Shown one piece after another: positions 1 through 7,069 of a DNA stretch of 29,402 nt (position 1 is its first letter; each line of letters opens with the position of its first letter). The position numbers and the translations under genes were made by a program. This DNA comes from an uncultured Collinsella sp. (lineage in GTDB: Bacteria; Actinomycetota; Coriobacteriia; Coriobacteriales; Coriobacteriaceae): assembly GCA_902479205.1 (NCBI GenBank), contig CABSNX010000002.1, positions 1 through 29,402 on the forward strand, read 5' to 3'. Under the pieces are notes generated by a model, which did not search any database, had not been told where the DNA came from, and worked only from the letters and a program-made list of their open reading frames with translations.

Positions 1-33
1 TCTCGTGGGCTCGGAGATGTGTATAAGAGACAG
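1..33. other. Nextera adapter remnant at the left end
   Basis: These bases match the Nextera read-2 transposase adapter (lacking its first base), ending in the 19-bp mosaic end that finishes AGATGTGTATAAGAGACAG. It is library sequence, not genome. The codons MCIRDR read through it are a familiar adapter translation and should not be included in any protein. Confidence 0.98.
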
Positions 34-34
34 G

Positions 35-232
35 GGGCAGGGAGATGGAACCGCGGATGTTCTGGTCGGCCTTACGAGTATCGACGCCCAGACGGAAGTG
101 GGCCTCGACGGTCTCGTCGAACTTGGCGGTGTCGAGCTCCTTGATGAGCTTGGCAGCCTGAAGGGGGGTGTAGAGCGTGGCGCGGTCGATCTTCTCGGCA
201 GCGGCGTTATAGCTCTTACCATGCTTAGCCAT
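35..232 (-). CDS. rplA: 50S ribosomal protein L1, N-terminal part (cut by contig end)
   Basis: Encodes the first 66 residues of ribosomal protein L1, which forms the mobile L1 stalk near the E site of the large subunit and in many bacteria represses its own operon. The visible protein begins MAKHGKSYNAAAEKID and runs to DQNIRGSISLP, matching the conserved start of the L1 family (about 230 residues in full). The start at 232 follows an AGGAGGT ribosome-binding site (about 240-246) with normal spacing; an ATG five bases upstream is too close to that site. The gene follows rplK in the usual order. The remaining two thirds are missing because the sequence runs into adapter at position 33. Confidence 0.95.
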
Positions 233-349
233 TTGCATTACCTCCTGTGGTTAAACGGGCGCGAGCCCTCCCACATCGTATCGTGTGCCCTATTGCACAC
301 ATTTAACGGGCGCCCCGGTTGGAGCACCCGTCGTTACCTAAAGAAATCG

Positions 350-778
350 CTACTCAGCGATGGTGACGCCCATGGAACGGGCGGTACCGGCGATGATCTT
401 CTTGGCGGCGTCAATGTCGTTGGCATTGAGGTCCGGCATCTTGATCTCGGCGATCTTGGTGAGCTGCTCCTGGGAGAGCTGACCAACCTTGTCGGCCTGG
501 GGCTTAGCGGAACCAGACTTGAGGTTCAGCTCCTTCTTGATGAGGTGAGCCGCCGGCGGGGTCTTGGTGATGAAGGAGAAGGACTTATCCTCGTAGACAG
601 TGATCTCAACGGGGATGATGTCGCCCTTCTTGTCCTGCGTCTCGGCGTTAAAGGCCTGGCAGAACTGCATGATGTTCACGCCAGCAGCGCCCAGGGCGGG
701 GCCGACGGGAGGAGCGGGGTTAGCTGCACCAGCAGGAATCTGGAGCTTAATGACGTTGGTAACCTTCTTCTCAGCCAT
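350..778 (-). CDS. rplK: 50S ribosomal protein L11
   Basis: L11 is part of the GTPase-associated centre of the large ribosomal subunit, binds 23S rRNA with L10/L12 and is needed for stringent-response activation by RelA. The 142-residue product (family about 141) begins MAEKKVTNVIKLQIPAG, has the glycine/proline-rich PPVGPALGAAGVNIMQFC segment, and ends with the RNA-binding domain containing GTARSMGVTI. I prefer the ATG at 778 to one six bases upstream because AAAGGA lies at the right distance from it. It sits 120 bases downstream of nusG and 117 bases upstream of rplA, as expected for the secE-nusG-rplK-rplA cluster. Confidence 0.97.
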   Translation of the reverse strand: MAEKKVTNVIKLQIPAGAANPAPPVGPALGAAGVNIMQFCQAFNAETQDKKGDIIPVEITVYEDKSFSFITKTPPAAHLIKKELNLKSGSAKPQADKVGQLSQEQLTKIAEIKMPDLNANDIDAAKKIIAGTARSMGVTIAE

Positions 779-898
779 GGTCATTCCTTTCGAATCACGA
801 GTGTGAAGTACTTGCTATATCGTAAGCACGCACGTGTTAGAAGCACTCCTGAGATGAGCAGTCACAGAAGAAGCACGCTCGCGCGAACGGACGAAAAC

Positions 899-1435
899 TT
901 AAGCGATGACGGCGACCTGGTTAAAGTCGAGCTCGACCGGCGTCTCGCGGCCAAAGATCATCAGCGTGACCTTGAGCTTGCCTGCCTCGGTGTTAACCTC
1001 AGAGACCTTGCCATCAAAGTCGGTAAGCGGGCCATCGGTGACGCGGACGGACGTACCGACCTCAATATCAACCGACGTACGCTTGGGCGAATCGCCCTTA
1101 CCGGGACGACGAGTCATCTTATTGTACTCGTCGCGGGAAAGCGGAGCGGGCTTGCCATTGCCGCCCAGGAAACCGGTGACGCCGGGCGTGTTGCGAACAC
1201 ACGTCCACGCATCGTCATCCATCTCCATGCGAACCAGGACATAACCCGGGAAAATCTTGGAATCCTTGGTCTCGCGCTTGCCACCCTCTTTAATCTCGGT
1301 GACGCGCTCCATAGGAATCTCGATATCAAAGATACGGTCCTGCATGCCCATAGTCTCGATGCGATGCTCAAGATCGGACTTAACGCGGTTCTCGTATCCA
1401 GAGTAAGTGTGAACGACGTACCAACGCTTAGACAT
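899..1435 (-). CDS. nusG: Transcription termination/antitermination factor NusG
   Basis: NusG binds RNA polymerase through its N-terminal NGN domain and contacts Rho or ribosomal protein S10 through its C-terminal KOW domain, coupling transcription to translation. The 178-residue protein starts MSKRWYVVHTYSGYENRVK, carries the NGN signature FPGYVLVRMEMDD and the NTPGVTGFLGG segment, and ends with a KOW module (VGTSVRVTDGPLTDFDGKV). Length is normal for a compact NusG. GAGGGG precedes the start. It begins only three bases after the secE stop, so the two are co-transcribed. Confidence 0.98.
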   Translation of the reverse strand: MSKRWYVVHTYSGYENRVKSDLEHRIETMGMQDRIFDIEIPMERVTEIKEGGKRETKDSKIFPGYVLVRMEMDDDAWTCVRNTPGVTGFLGGNGKPAPLSRDEYNKMTRRPGKGDSPKRTSVDIEVGTSVRVTDGPLTDFDGKVSEVNTEAGKLKVTLMIFGRETPVELDFNQVAVIA

Positions 1436-1438
1436 GGT

Positions 1439-1777
1439 TTAGCCCCTCAATCCAGAGAACAGAGCAAGAGCCTCGCCAAAGCCAGCATCGAGCAGAGCGA
1501 TGACGACGCCGACGACGATCAGAGAAGCGCAAACGACGACCGAGTAGTTCACGAGCTCCTTCTTATCGGGCCACGTGACACGCTTCATCTCGGACTTCAC
1601 CGAAGCGAAATACTTCTTGGTGCGGGCGAAGAAACCAGGCTTCTCGTTCTTCTTGGACTTCGCAGCCTTCTCGTTCTTCTTGGCAACGGCCTTCTTGGCC
1701 TCAACCTTGGAGTTGGCGGCAGCGTTGTTGGCAGGTGCCGGCTGCTGAGCCTTCTTCTTGTTCTTCTTGTTGGCCAT
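1439..1777 (-). CDS. secE: Preprotein translocase subunit SecE
   Basis: SecE clamps SecY in the SecYEG membrane channel. The 112-residue product has a long Lys/Ala-rich cytoplasmic N-terminus (residues 1-48), then the SecE signature around FFARTKKYFASVKSEMKRVTWP, and one transmembrane segment near residues 80-100. It is longer than minimal SecE proteins because of the basic extension, which is common in actinobacteria. A GGAGGT site precedes the ATG. It is followed three bases later by nusG and preceded by tRNA-Trp and rpmG, the conserved arrangement. Confidence 0.97.
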   Translation of the reverse strand: MANKKNKKKAQQPAPANNAAANSKVEAKKAVAKKNEKAAKSKKNEKPGFFARTKKYFASVKSEMKRVTWPDKKELVNYSVVVCASLIVVGVVIALLDAGFGEALALFSGLRG

Positions 1778-1853
1778 TTGGGTTACCTCCGCGCAATGCG
1801 CTTATACATGAGTAAACCGTAAGCCCCCAATTGGGAGCTTACGGAATAATGAC

Positions 1854-1929
1854 TGGCACGCCAGGAAGGACTCGAACCCTCAACACTCGGTTTTGGAGAC
1901 CGATGCTCTACCAATTGAACTACTGGCGT
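1854..1929 (-). tRNA. tRNA-Trp (anticodon CCA)
   Basis: A 76-nt cloverleaf on the minus strand: acceptor ACGCCAG pairs with CTGGCGT, anticodon loop CTCCAAA, T arm GGGTTCGAGTCC, and an encoded 3' GCCA. It lies between rpmG and secE, a position seen repeatedly in actinobacteria. Confidence 0.97.
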
Positions 1930-1942
1930 ATGTGACTAGAGA

Positions 1943-2092
1943 CTAGCGAGTCTCTTTGTGCAGCGTGTGGTGACGGCACCAGGGGCAATACTTCTTGATC
2001 TCCATACGATCAGGCATGTTCGACTTGTTCTTGGTGGTCGTATAGTTGCGGCGCTTGCACTCAGTGCACGCAAGAGTAACTAGAGTACGCAT
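1943..2092 (-). CDS. rpmG: 50S ribosomal protein L33 (zinc-ribbon form)
   Basis: A 49-residue gene. It reads MRTLVTLACTECKRRNYTTT then NKSNMPDRMEIKKYCPWCRHHTLHKETR after one lysine. L33 is a small protein of the large ribosomal subunit near the E site. Two CxxC pairs (CTEC and CPWC) mark the zinc-binding paralogue rather than the cysteine-free one used under zinc starvation. It is the first gene after a good promoter (2140-2167) and leads into tRNA-Trp, secE, nusG, rplK and rplA. Confidence 0.95.
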   Translation of the reverse strand: MRTLVTLACTECKRRNYTTTKNKSNMPDRMEIKKYCPWCRHHTLHKETR

Positions 2093-2139
2093 TTATCCTG
2101 AACCTTTCATTTCCGCCCCGTACGGGCACGAGTTGGTAC

Positions 2140-2167
2140 TTTATCAGCTCTACGTAAGTGCTGTCAA
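2140..2167 (-). promoter_or_regulatory. Predicted promoter of the rpmG-secE-nusG-rplKA operon
   Basis: On the minus strand TTGACA (2167-2162) is followed after 16 bases by GATAAA (2145-2140), 47 bases before the rpmG start. The -35 is a perfect consensus and the -10 matches 4 of 6. Confidence 0.65.
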
Positions 2168-2303
2168 TGAAAACCTCGAATCAATTGGTTCTCGCTGGAT
2201 CCATTCATATTTGGAACACATCAATGAAGCCAGCGAGATCTAATCGATCCCTCACGCTCGGCTTAAGGGCAAGCGAAGCGCAATCGGCGGGGAATAAGCC
2301 CCG

Positions 2304-2342
2304 CGTAGAAAAGAACCCGGCACCCTATAAGTGCCGGGTTCT
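2304..2342 (-). terminator. Rho-independent terminator of tuf
   Basis: A perfect 12-bp stem (AGAACCCGGCAC with GTGCCGGGTTCT) with a 7-nt loop, followed on the minus strand by TTTTCT. It lies 28 bases past the tuf stop codon. Confidence 0.92.
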
Positions 2343-2369
2343 CTAAGTCAGCTAAATCAAAGAGCTAAT

Positions 2370-3560
2370 TTACTCAATGATCGTGGAGACGATGCCCGAA
2401 CCGACGGTGTGGCCACCCTCGCGGATAGCGAAGCGCAGGCCCTCCTCCATGGCGATCGGGTGAATGAGGTCGCCCTCGATGGTGATGTGGTCACCAGGCA
2501 TAGCCATCTCGGTGCCCTCGGGAAGCTTGACCGTACCGGTAACGTCGGTGGTACGGAAGTAGAACTGAGGACGATAACCATCGAAGAACGGGGTGTGACG
2601 GCCGCCCTCCTCCTTGGTCAGAACGTAGATCTCGCCGGTGAACTTGGTGTGCGGGGTAACCGAACCGGGCTTGCAGAGAACCTGGCCGCGCTCGATGTCC
2701 TCGCGCTTGATGCCGCGGAGCAGCAGACCGACGTTGTCGCCAGCCTCGCAGAAGTCCATGGACTTACGGAACATCTCGATACCGGTAACGACGGTGCTCT
2801 GGGTATCCTTGATGCCGACGATCTCGACGGGCTCGTTGAGCTTGAGCTCACCGCGCTCGACACGGCCGGTAGCAACGGTACCACGGCCAGAGATGGTCAT
2901 AACGTCCTCAACGGCCATCAGGAACGGGAGGTCGTTGTTACGAGCAGGCGTCGGGATGTACTCGTCGACGGCCTTCATGAGCTCGCGGATAGCGTCCATC
3001 CACTTGGCGTCGCCCTCGAGAGCGCCCAGAGCGGAACCACGGATGACGGGGATGTCGTCGCCGGGGAAATCGTACTCGGAGAGGAGCTCACGGGTCTCCA
3101 TCTCGACGAGGTCGATGAGCTCGTCATCGTCGACCATGTCGCACTTGTTCAGGAAGACGACGATGTAGGGAACGCCGACCTGACGGGCGAGCAGGATGTG
3201 CTCGCGAGTCTGAGCCATGGGGCCGTCGGTAGCGGCGATGACCAGGATAGCGCCGTCCATCTGAGCAGCACCGGAGATCATGTTCTTGACGTAGTCAGCG
3301 TGGCCCGGGCAGTCAACGTGAGCGTAGTGACGGGCAGCAGTCTCGTACTCAACGTGGGAGACAGAGATCGTGATGCCGCGCTCGCGCTCCTCGGGAGCCT
3401 TGTCGATGTTCTCGAACGCAGTGAAGTCAGCCTTGCAGCCCTCGGTCTCAGAGAGAACCTTGGTGATGGCGGCGGTCAGCGTGGTCTTGCCGTGGTCGAC
3501 GTGACCAATGGTGCCGATGTTAACATGCGGCTTAGTGCGCTCAAACTTCTCTTTGGCCAT
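2370..3560 (-). CDS. tuf: Translation elongation factor Tu
   Basis: EF-Tu carries aminoacyl-tRNA to the ribosomal A site as a GTP complex. The 396-residue protein has the G1 motif GHVDHGKT (residues 19-26), the effector-region RGITISVSHVEYET, G3 DCPGHADYVKNM, G4 NKCDMVDD and domains 2 and 3 ending in RFAIREGGHTVGSGIV. Length is standard. The start follows a GGAGGG ribosome-binding site. Unlike in many genomes it is not directly next to fusA here. It is the last member of a tRNA-Tyr/Thr/Met transcription unit, with a hairpin at 3615-3645 between tRNA-Met and tuf and a strong terminator after it. Confidence 0.99.
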   Translation of the reverse strand: MAKEKFERTKPHVNIGTIGHVDHGKTTLTAAITKVLSETEGCKADFTAFENIDKAPEERERGITISVSHVEYETAARHYAHVDCPGHADYVKNMISGAAQMDGAILVIAATDGPMAQTREHILLARQVGVPYIVVFLNKCDMVDDDELIDLVEMETRELLSEYDFPGDDIPVIRGSALGALEGDAKWMDAIRELMKAVDEYIPTPARNNDLPFLMAVEDVMTISGRGTVATGRVERGELKLNEPVEIVGIKDTQSTVVTGIEMFRKSMDFCEAGDNVGLLLRGIKREDIERGQVLCKPGSVTPHTKFTGEIYVLTKEEGGRHTPFFDGYRPQFYFRTTDVTGTVKLPEGTEMAMPGDHITIEGDLIHPIAMEEGLRFAIREGGHTVGSGIVSTIIE

Positions 3561-3614
3561 AAAGCCCTCCTCTTAACAGGTCGTCCCCGGACGGGACTTT
3601 GCCTTTATACCATA

Positions 3615-3645
3615 GTGGCCTCTCAACATACTATTGAGAAGCCAC
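3615..3645 (-). promoter_or_regulatory. Hairpin between tRNA-Met and tuf
   Basis: A 12-bp stem with one G-T wobble (GTGGCCTCTCAA with TTGAGAAGCCAC) and a 7-base loop. No T-run follows on the minus strand, so it is more likely an RNA-processing or stability element for the tRNA-tuf transcript than a terminator. Confidence 0.5.
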
Positions 3646-3656
3646 CGTGTTACCTA

Positions 3657-3733
3657 TGGTAGCGGTGACTGGATTCGAACCAGTGACGCCACGGGTATGA
3701 ACCGTGTGCTCTAACCAACTGAGCTACACCGCC
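3657..3733 (-). tRNA. tRNA-Met (anticodon CAT, elongator type)
   Basis: A 77-nt cloverleaf: acceptor GGCGGTG with CACCGCT, anticodon loop TTCATAC, T arm GGTTCGAATCC, encoded ACCA. The G1-T72 wobble still pairs, so the initiator-type first mismatch is absent and an elongator role is more likely. Confidence 0.93.
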
Positions 3734-3736
3734 GGA

Positions 3737-3812
3737 TGGAGCCTGCAACCAGACTTGAACTGGTGACCTCTTCGTTACCAACGAAGTGCTCTACCGACTG
3801 AGCTATACAGGC
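3737..3812 (-). tRNA. tRNA-Thr (anticodon GGT)
   Basis: A 76-nt cloverleaf: acceptor GCCTGTA with TGCAGGC, anticodon stem CTTCG/CGAAG with loop TTGGTAA, encoded TCCA. It lies three bases from tRNA-Met in the same transcript. Confidence 0.96.
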
Positions 3813-3822
3813 ACTTGACGGG

Positions 3823-3904
3823 TGGGAGCTATAGGATTCGAACCTATGTAGGCAGAGCCAACGGGTTTACAGCCCGTCCCCATTAACCACTCGGGCAAAC
3901 TCCC
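3823..3904 (-). tRNA. tRNA-Tyr (anticodon GTA)
   Basis: A class II tRNA of 82 nt without an encoded CCA: acceptor GGGAGTT with AGCTCCC, anticodon loop CTGTAAA, a long variable arm, and T arm GGTTCGAATCC. It is the first gene after the promoter at 3967-3996. The missing CCA contrasts with its two neighbours. Confidence 0.94.
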
Positions 3905-3966
3905 AATCGTTCAAGTATCCGCAGGTTCTTTGGTCTTTTGGACCGCCGCCCCCGCGAACGAAAAAG

Positions 3967-3996
3967 ATAATACGATGCAACCTTGGGGGCTGTCAA
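3967..3996 (-). promoter_or_regulatory. Predicted strong promoter of the tRNA-Tyr/Thr/Met-tuf unit
   Basis: On the minus strand TTGACA (3996-3991), an 18-base spacer and TATTAT (3972-3967), about 63 bases before the tRNA-Tyr gene. Both hexamers are near consensus, as expected for a stable-RNA promoter. Confidence 0.8.
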
Positions 3997-4205
3997 CGAA
4001 AACCTCTAGATACACGGTGCCGGGCGTATCTATATGCCTTTGACCTGCAGTTTTGTTGAATTTAGATATGAAGGACGGTGAATTTGGCTGCGCTGGTGAC
4101 ATTTCCCAAGGGAACACTTTGGCACGGTGGAGTACACCTAGAGCATCGACCTTCGATAACGACCCTCTTGCACTATTACATAGGTCGCGATCGGACTTTT
4201 CCAGC
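3997..4205. other. Intergenic stretch without recognised gene
   Basis: I see no convincing coding frame, RNA gene or terminator here. It is AT-richer than the core genes around it and leads into the repeat arrays that start at 4206. Confidence 0.5.
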
Positions 4206-4354
4206 ACGAACGAGCGTGGATCTTCTCCCGTTTGAAATCGAGCGTGGATAATCTCCCTCTTTTAGCACGGCTTCGAACCCAAAGTGGCAGATTATCCACG
4301 CTCATTCACTAAGCGGGAGATTTTCCACGCTCGTTCGTCCAGAAATCCACGCTC
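4206..4354. repeat. Inverted array of GAGCGTGGA boxes
   Basis: Five copies of a GAGCGTGGA box, usually followed by a degenerate ATAATCTCCC. Two are forward (4212 and 4240, 28 bases apart) and three reversed (ending at 4303, 4332 and 4354). The outer arms 4206-4220 and 4324-4338 are a perfect 15-bp inverted repeat, and the inner arms 4240-4254 and 4289-4303 another perfect 15-bp repeat, nested with different sequence between them. No reading frame is preserved. Function unknown: it could fold as a nested hairpin RNA or be a cluster of protein sites. Confidence 0.85.
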
Positions 4355-4385
4355 AAGGTAAACGGCTGGGCCCGCCCCCGCCTTT

Positions 4386-4602
4386 GTCTCTATCTGTAAC
4401 ATTTAGAGAACACTTTCTCCCCTATCTGTTACAGATCGAGATGTTTCGCAGAGACTCTGGCTTACGTCTCATTCTGTAACAGTACGAACGGTTTTCCGCC
4501 CCTTCGTGTTACAGATCGAGATGTTATCGGCCATCCCTTGGCATTGTCTCAATCTGTAACAGCTTGAAGACAAATACCGGTCTGGATGTTACAGATTGAG
4601 AT
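4386..4602. repeat. Six alternating 16-bp boxes with exact 80-bp period
   Basis: The 16-bp box GTCTCNATCTGTAACA (position 7 also varies) occurs forward at 4386, 4466 and 4546. Its reverse complement, beginning TGTTACAGAT, occurs at 4427, 4507 and 4587. Spacing is exactly 25 bases inside each pair and 23 between pairs, giving an 80-bp period, while the spacers themselves are unrelated in sequence. Each pair can form a hairpin with a 25-nt loop, and boxes of neighbouring pairs can also pair. It lies just past the 3' end of the DUF262 gene. There are no cas genes and orientation alternates, so it is not a normal CRISPR. Confidence 0.88.
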
Positions 4603-4647
4603 TGAATCATTTGGGCTGAATGTCCCCAAGATATTGGCTGGCGGTCA

Positions 4648-6498
4648 CTAGAACTCAATCTCGTCAAAGTCAAAAGCTTTCAAAGTGAGTCCAACGAGCT
4701 TGTCTGTGCGCTCTTGAATCTGCTCGCTGGTCCAGGTATCCGTGTTTACCAACTCGTCGTTCAGGTTCAACCCGTTGCGGTATCCGACATTCGCCCCGTT
4801 GACATCCTTGCGGTCTCGCTTGGTCACAAAGGGCATGTTGCTCAGCTTTGAGTTATACCCGGTGATGGTTAGATTTCCAAGCGTGTGGACCTGTTTCTCC
4901 TGAACCTCAATCGCCTTAGACATGTCGCCGTCCGCAACCATCTTCACCCATTCATCTGGAATGTTCTTGCCCTGAGGGAAGATGTGCTCGATTGTCCAGA
5001 CGTAGTTTCCAGAGGCGTATCGTTCCCAAAGTGGCTTCATCTCTTTCGTAACGCTCGGAGATGCAACAACAGTAAGGATGTAGCGCGTCATATCGGGATT
5101 GACGTCGTAAATCGGCCCCTCAAGACGTTCTTTGAAGGAAGCGTCACTGGCAGACACGTCGACGAGGCGCTTCTTGATGTACTCCGCGGCTGCAATGCCC
5201 TTGAGACCCTCGCTTTCGAGGCTCTCACAAATACTGATGAAGAGTCTCTCAAGGTCACGTGTGGGAGGTGTATCGGTGAGGTTGCGTCGGACAAAGAAAC
5301 AGACGAGGAGCTTGACAAGAAGCGCGAGGGTTTCATCTTTTAGCTCCAACTGGTTCTGCTTCTTAAAGAGGAACAGCAGCATCAGGTAAGATGCGACGCC
5401 CTGCGCTCTCGAAAGCTCCAAAAGCTGATGCGTAAGCTCGGAATCCGGGCTCTCTTGATCGAGCCCAATGATCTTCGAGTAGAGCGCAGAATTCTCGGTC
5501 AGCTCGTCCAACACCTTAAGGGCGCCGTCATCAGTTTCCATCCGCTTCTCGTAGATTTTCAGAAGGTTGGACCGCGTGGCAACGGAACCGAGGGGAAGCT
5601 GGGAACCAGATTCGCCGATAAATGGCTTGTTCACCTCACGGCGGAAGGCATCGTAGTTCTGGCGGAAGAAACGCTCCTGCGTCTTGTAGTCATCGCCGAG
5701 ATTGTGGAGCACTTCCTGCCAGCGTTCAAAGTAATAGTTGAGCTGTCCGTCATCCACCCCGGCAACCTTGCCGAGAAGCATGTTCTTGATAAGGTCGACG
5801 GCGCTCAAGGGAACACCGCGGTTGTTAAGGGACGCGAACAAGGTGTAGGCGTCAGCATGGCTATCGACGGTAATCTGGACCACGACCGCCGAGCATACCA
5901 GCCTGCAGATATCAAGGAGGCAGCAAACGCACTCAATTCCATCCCTGCCCCCAACGTCCTCACCCAGTCGATCGTAAAAATAGTTGAATGCCTTAGACAT
6001 CTTTCTCAGACCAAGGAACTTCGGCTTTTGCATAACCGCATCTAGGCCGATATGTTCCTTCAAGATCCAGCGGTAATCCTCAAGATTATGATTCTGGACC
6101 TGAGGAATAACGCGTGTCGTTGACTTGTCAGATTTCAAGATCAGACGATTGCGCAGGGGTCGGATATCATCCAACATCATGTCGTCATCGATAGAATCCT
6201 TATGCTCCATGATGCGAGTATAGAGGGCGGCAAGGAGAAGACTGAGTGTCGTCAGGCGTTGCTGGCCATCGATAACTTCATAGTGAATAGTATCCATCTT
6301 GGAATTCACAGTCCCGTTCACGACAATAAACGAGCCCAGAAAGTAGCCAGCGTCGTTTTGGGTGATATCGTCATAGAGATTCGCCCAGTCACGCTGATTC
6401 CAAGTGTATTCGCGCTGGTAACGAGGAATGTCATAGATTTTTAGCATATCGGTCGACAAAATATTGGCAACCGTTGGGTCCTCTACGTTATTAATCAT
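4648..6498 (-). CDS. DUF262/DUF1524 nuclease (GmrSD/SspE-type defence protein)
   Basis: A 616-residue protein with an N-terminal DUF262 domain and a C-terminal DUF1524 HNH-like domain in one chain. Seen directly: the DUF262 motifs IPRYQREYTW (residues 24-33) and DGQQR (77-81), the nucleotide-binding/hydrolysis signature of the family, and the DUF1524 motif TIEHIFPQ with His505, followed by HTLGNLT near 538-544. In characterised relatives (GmrSD type IV enzymes, SspE, BrxU) the DUF262 domain senses or hydrolyses NTP and the DUF1524 domain cuts or nicks modified or phage DNA. I chose the ATG at 6498, six bases after AAAGGA; the ATG immediately before it is an alternative. It stands alone between tRNA loci, is AT-richer than the core genes, and has no partner methylase or ssp/dnd genes beside it. 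The substrate is therefore unknown. Confidence 0.88.
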   Translation of the reverse strand: MINNVEDPTVANILSTDMLKIYDIPRYQREYTWNQRDWANLYDDITQNDAGYFLGSFIVVNGTVNSKMDTIHYEVIDGQQRLTTLSLLLAALYTRIMEHKDSIDDDMMLDDIRPLRNRLILKSDKSTTRVIPQVQNHNLEDYRWILKEHIGLDAVMQKPKFLGLRKMSKAFNYFYDRLGEDVGGRDGIECVCCLLDICRLVCSAVVVQITVDSHADAYTLFASLNNRGVPLSAVDLIKNMLLGKVAGVDDGQLNYYFERWQEVLHNLGDDYKTQERFFRQNYDAFRREVNKPFIGESGSQLPLGSVATRSNLLKIYEKRMETDDGALKVLDELTENSALYSKIIGLDQESPDSELTHQLLELSRAQGVASYLMLLFLFKKQNQLELKDETLALLVKLLVCFFVRRNLTDTPPTRDLERLFISICESLESEGLKGIAAAEYIKKRLVDVSASDASFKERLEGPIYDVNPDMTRYILTVVASPSVTKEMKPLWERYASGNYVWTIEHIFPQGKNIPDEWVKMVADGDMSKAIEVQEKQVHTLGNLTITGYNSKLSNMPFVTKRDRKDVNGANVGYRNGLNLNDELVNTDTWTSEQIQERTDKLVGLTLKAFDFDEIEF

Positions 6499-6513
6499 CA
6501 TGAGTCCTTTCAA

Positions 6514-6864
6514 CCGGCTTGCTCACAAACGACGGAAAATCCTTGTCGCTCTTGACCTCTCACGCCGAATTAAATCTAAACCATAGTAATACCCATGGGC
6601 TACAGGAAAGAGAGCCGTGCACGGCGCACGGTCTTTCGAGAAGCGGCATCGGAGCTCTCAGCGCTTTGGTCACTTTTCACCCTATCCCAGTTGTAGAGAC
6701 AAAGCCCAAAAAACTCTAATGGAGACAGCAACTGTAGGCTTGGCTTTTCCCGCTTCATTGCACGCGTTTATTGACAATGACTATCGGTCGTAAAACACAT
6801 CCAAATACAATTTCGATTTAATTGTTGCATGTTTGTTGCGTGAGCTGTTGCATGAGAAGGCAGC
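6514..6864. other. Intergenic region upstream of the DUF262 gene
   Basis: I find no coding region. It contains a short hairpin (CCGTGC 6615-6620 with GCACGG 6626-6631) and three near-copies of TGTTGCATG at 6823, 6834 and 6846, spaced 11 and 12 bases. A promoter for the DUF262 gene should lie in the part nearest 6520-6600, but no pair of hexamers is convincing. Confidence 0.4.
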
Positions 6865-6888
6865 ATCAGAGGCTATATCGCCTCTGAT
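6865..6888. terminator. Hairpin downstream of tRNA-Thr(TGT)
   Basis: A perfect 9-bp stem ATCAGAGGC/GCCTCTGAT with a 6-nt loop, 13 bases past the tRNA 3' end. It lacks a good T-run on the minus strand, so termination is likely but not certain. Confidence 0.55.
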
Positions 6889-6901
6889 CTGCGGAAACTC
6901 A

Positions 6902-6976
6902 TGGAGCCAGTGACAGGAATCGAACCTGCAACCCACTGATTACAAATCAGTTGCGCTACCGTTGCGCCACACTGGC
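6902..6976 (-). tRNA. tRNA-Thr (anticodon TGT)
   Basis: A 75-nt cloverleaf: acceptor GCCAGTG with CACTGGC, anticodon stem CTGAT/ATCAG with loop TTTGTAA, T arm GGTTCGATTCC, encoded TCCA. It is a single gene at the right edge of the probable island, and a damaged partial copy lies at 7135-7162. Confidence 0.96.
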
Positions 6977-7069
6977 ACACTTGGCGCTTTCGCGCGAAGC
7001 CAATTAAGAATAAAGGAATTGCGGACGAGGCGCAACAGACCCTTTGACCGACCACATCTCAAAACTCTT

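Noticed and set aside
5..1822. A 605-codon plus-strand open frame across the left end
   Set aside because: It starts inside adapter sequence and lies antisense to rplA, rplK, nusG and secE, which have clear homology. It is a high-GC shadow.
2331..3662. A 443-codon plus-strand open frame
   Set aside because: Fully antisense to tuf and includes its terminator; no recognisable domain.
4386..4602. CRISPR array
   Set aside because: Boxes are only 16 bp, alternate in orientation and vary, and no cas genes are present. Described instead as an alternating repeat.
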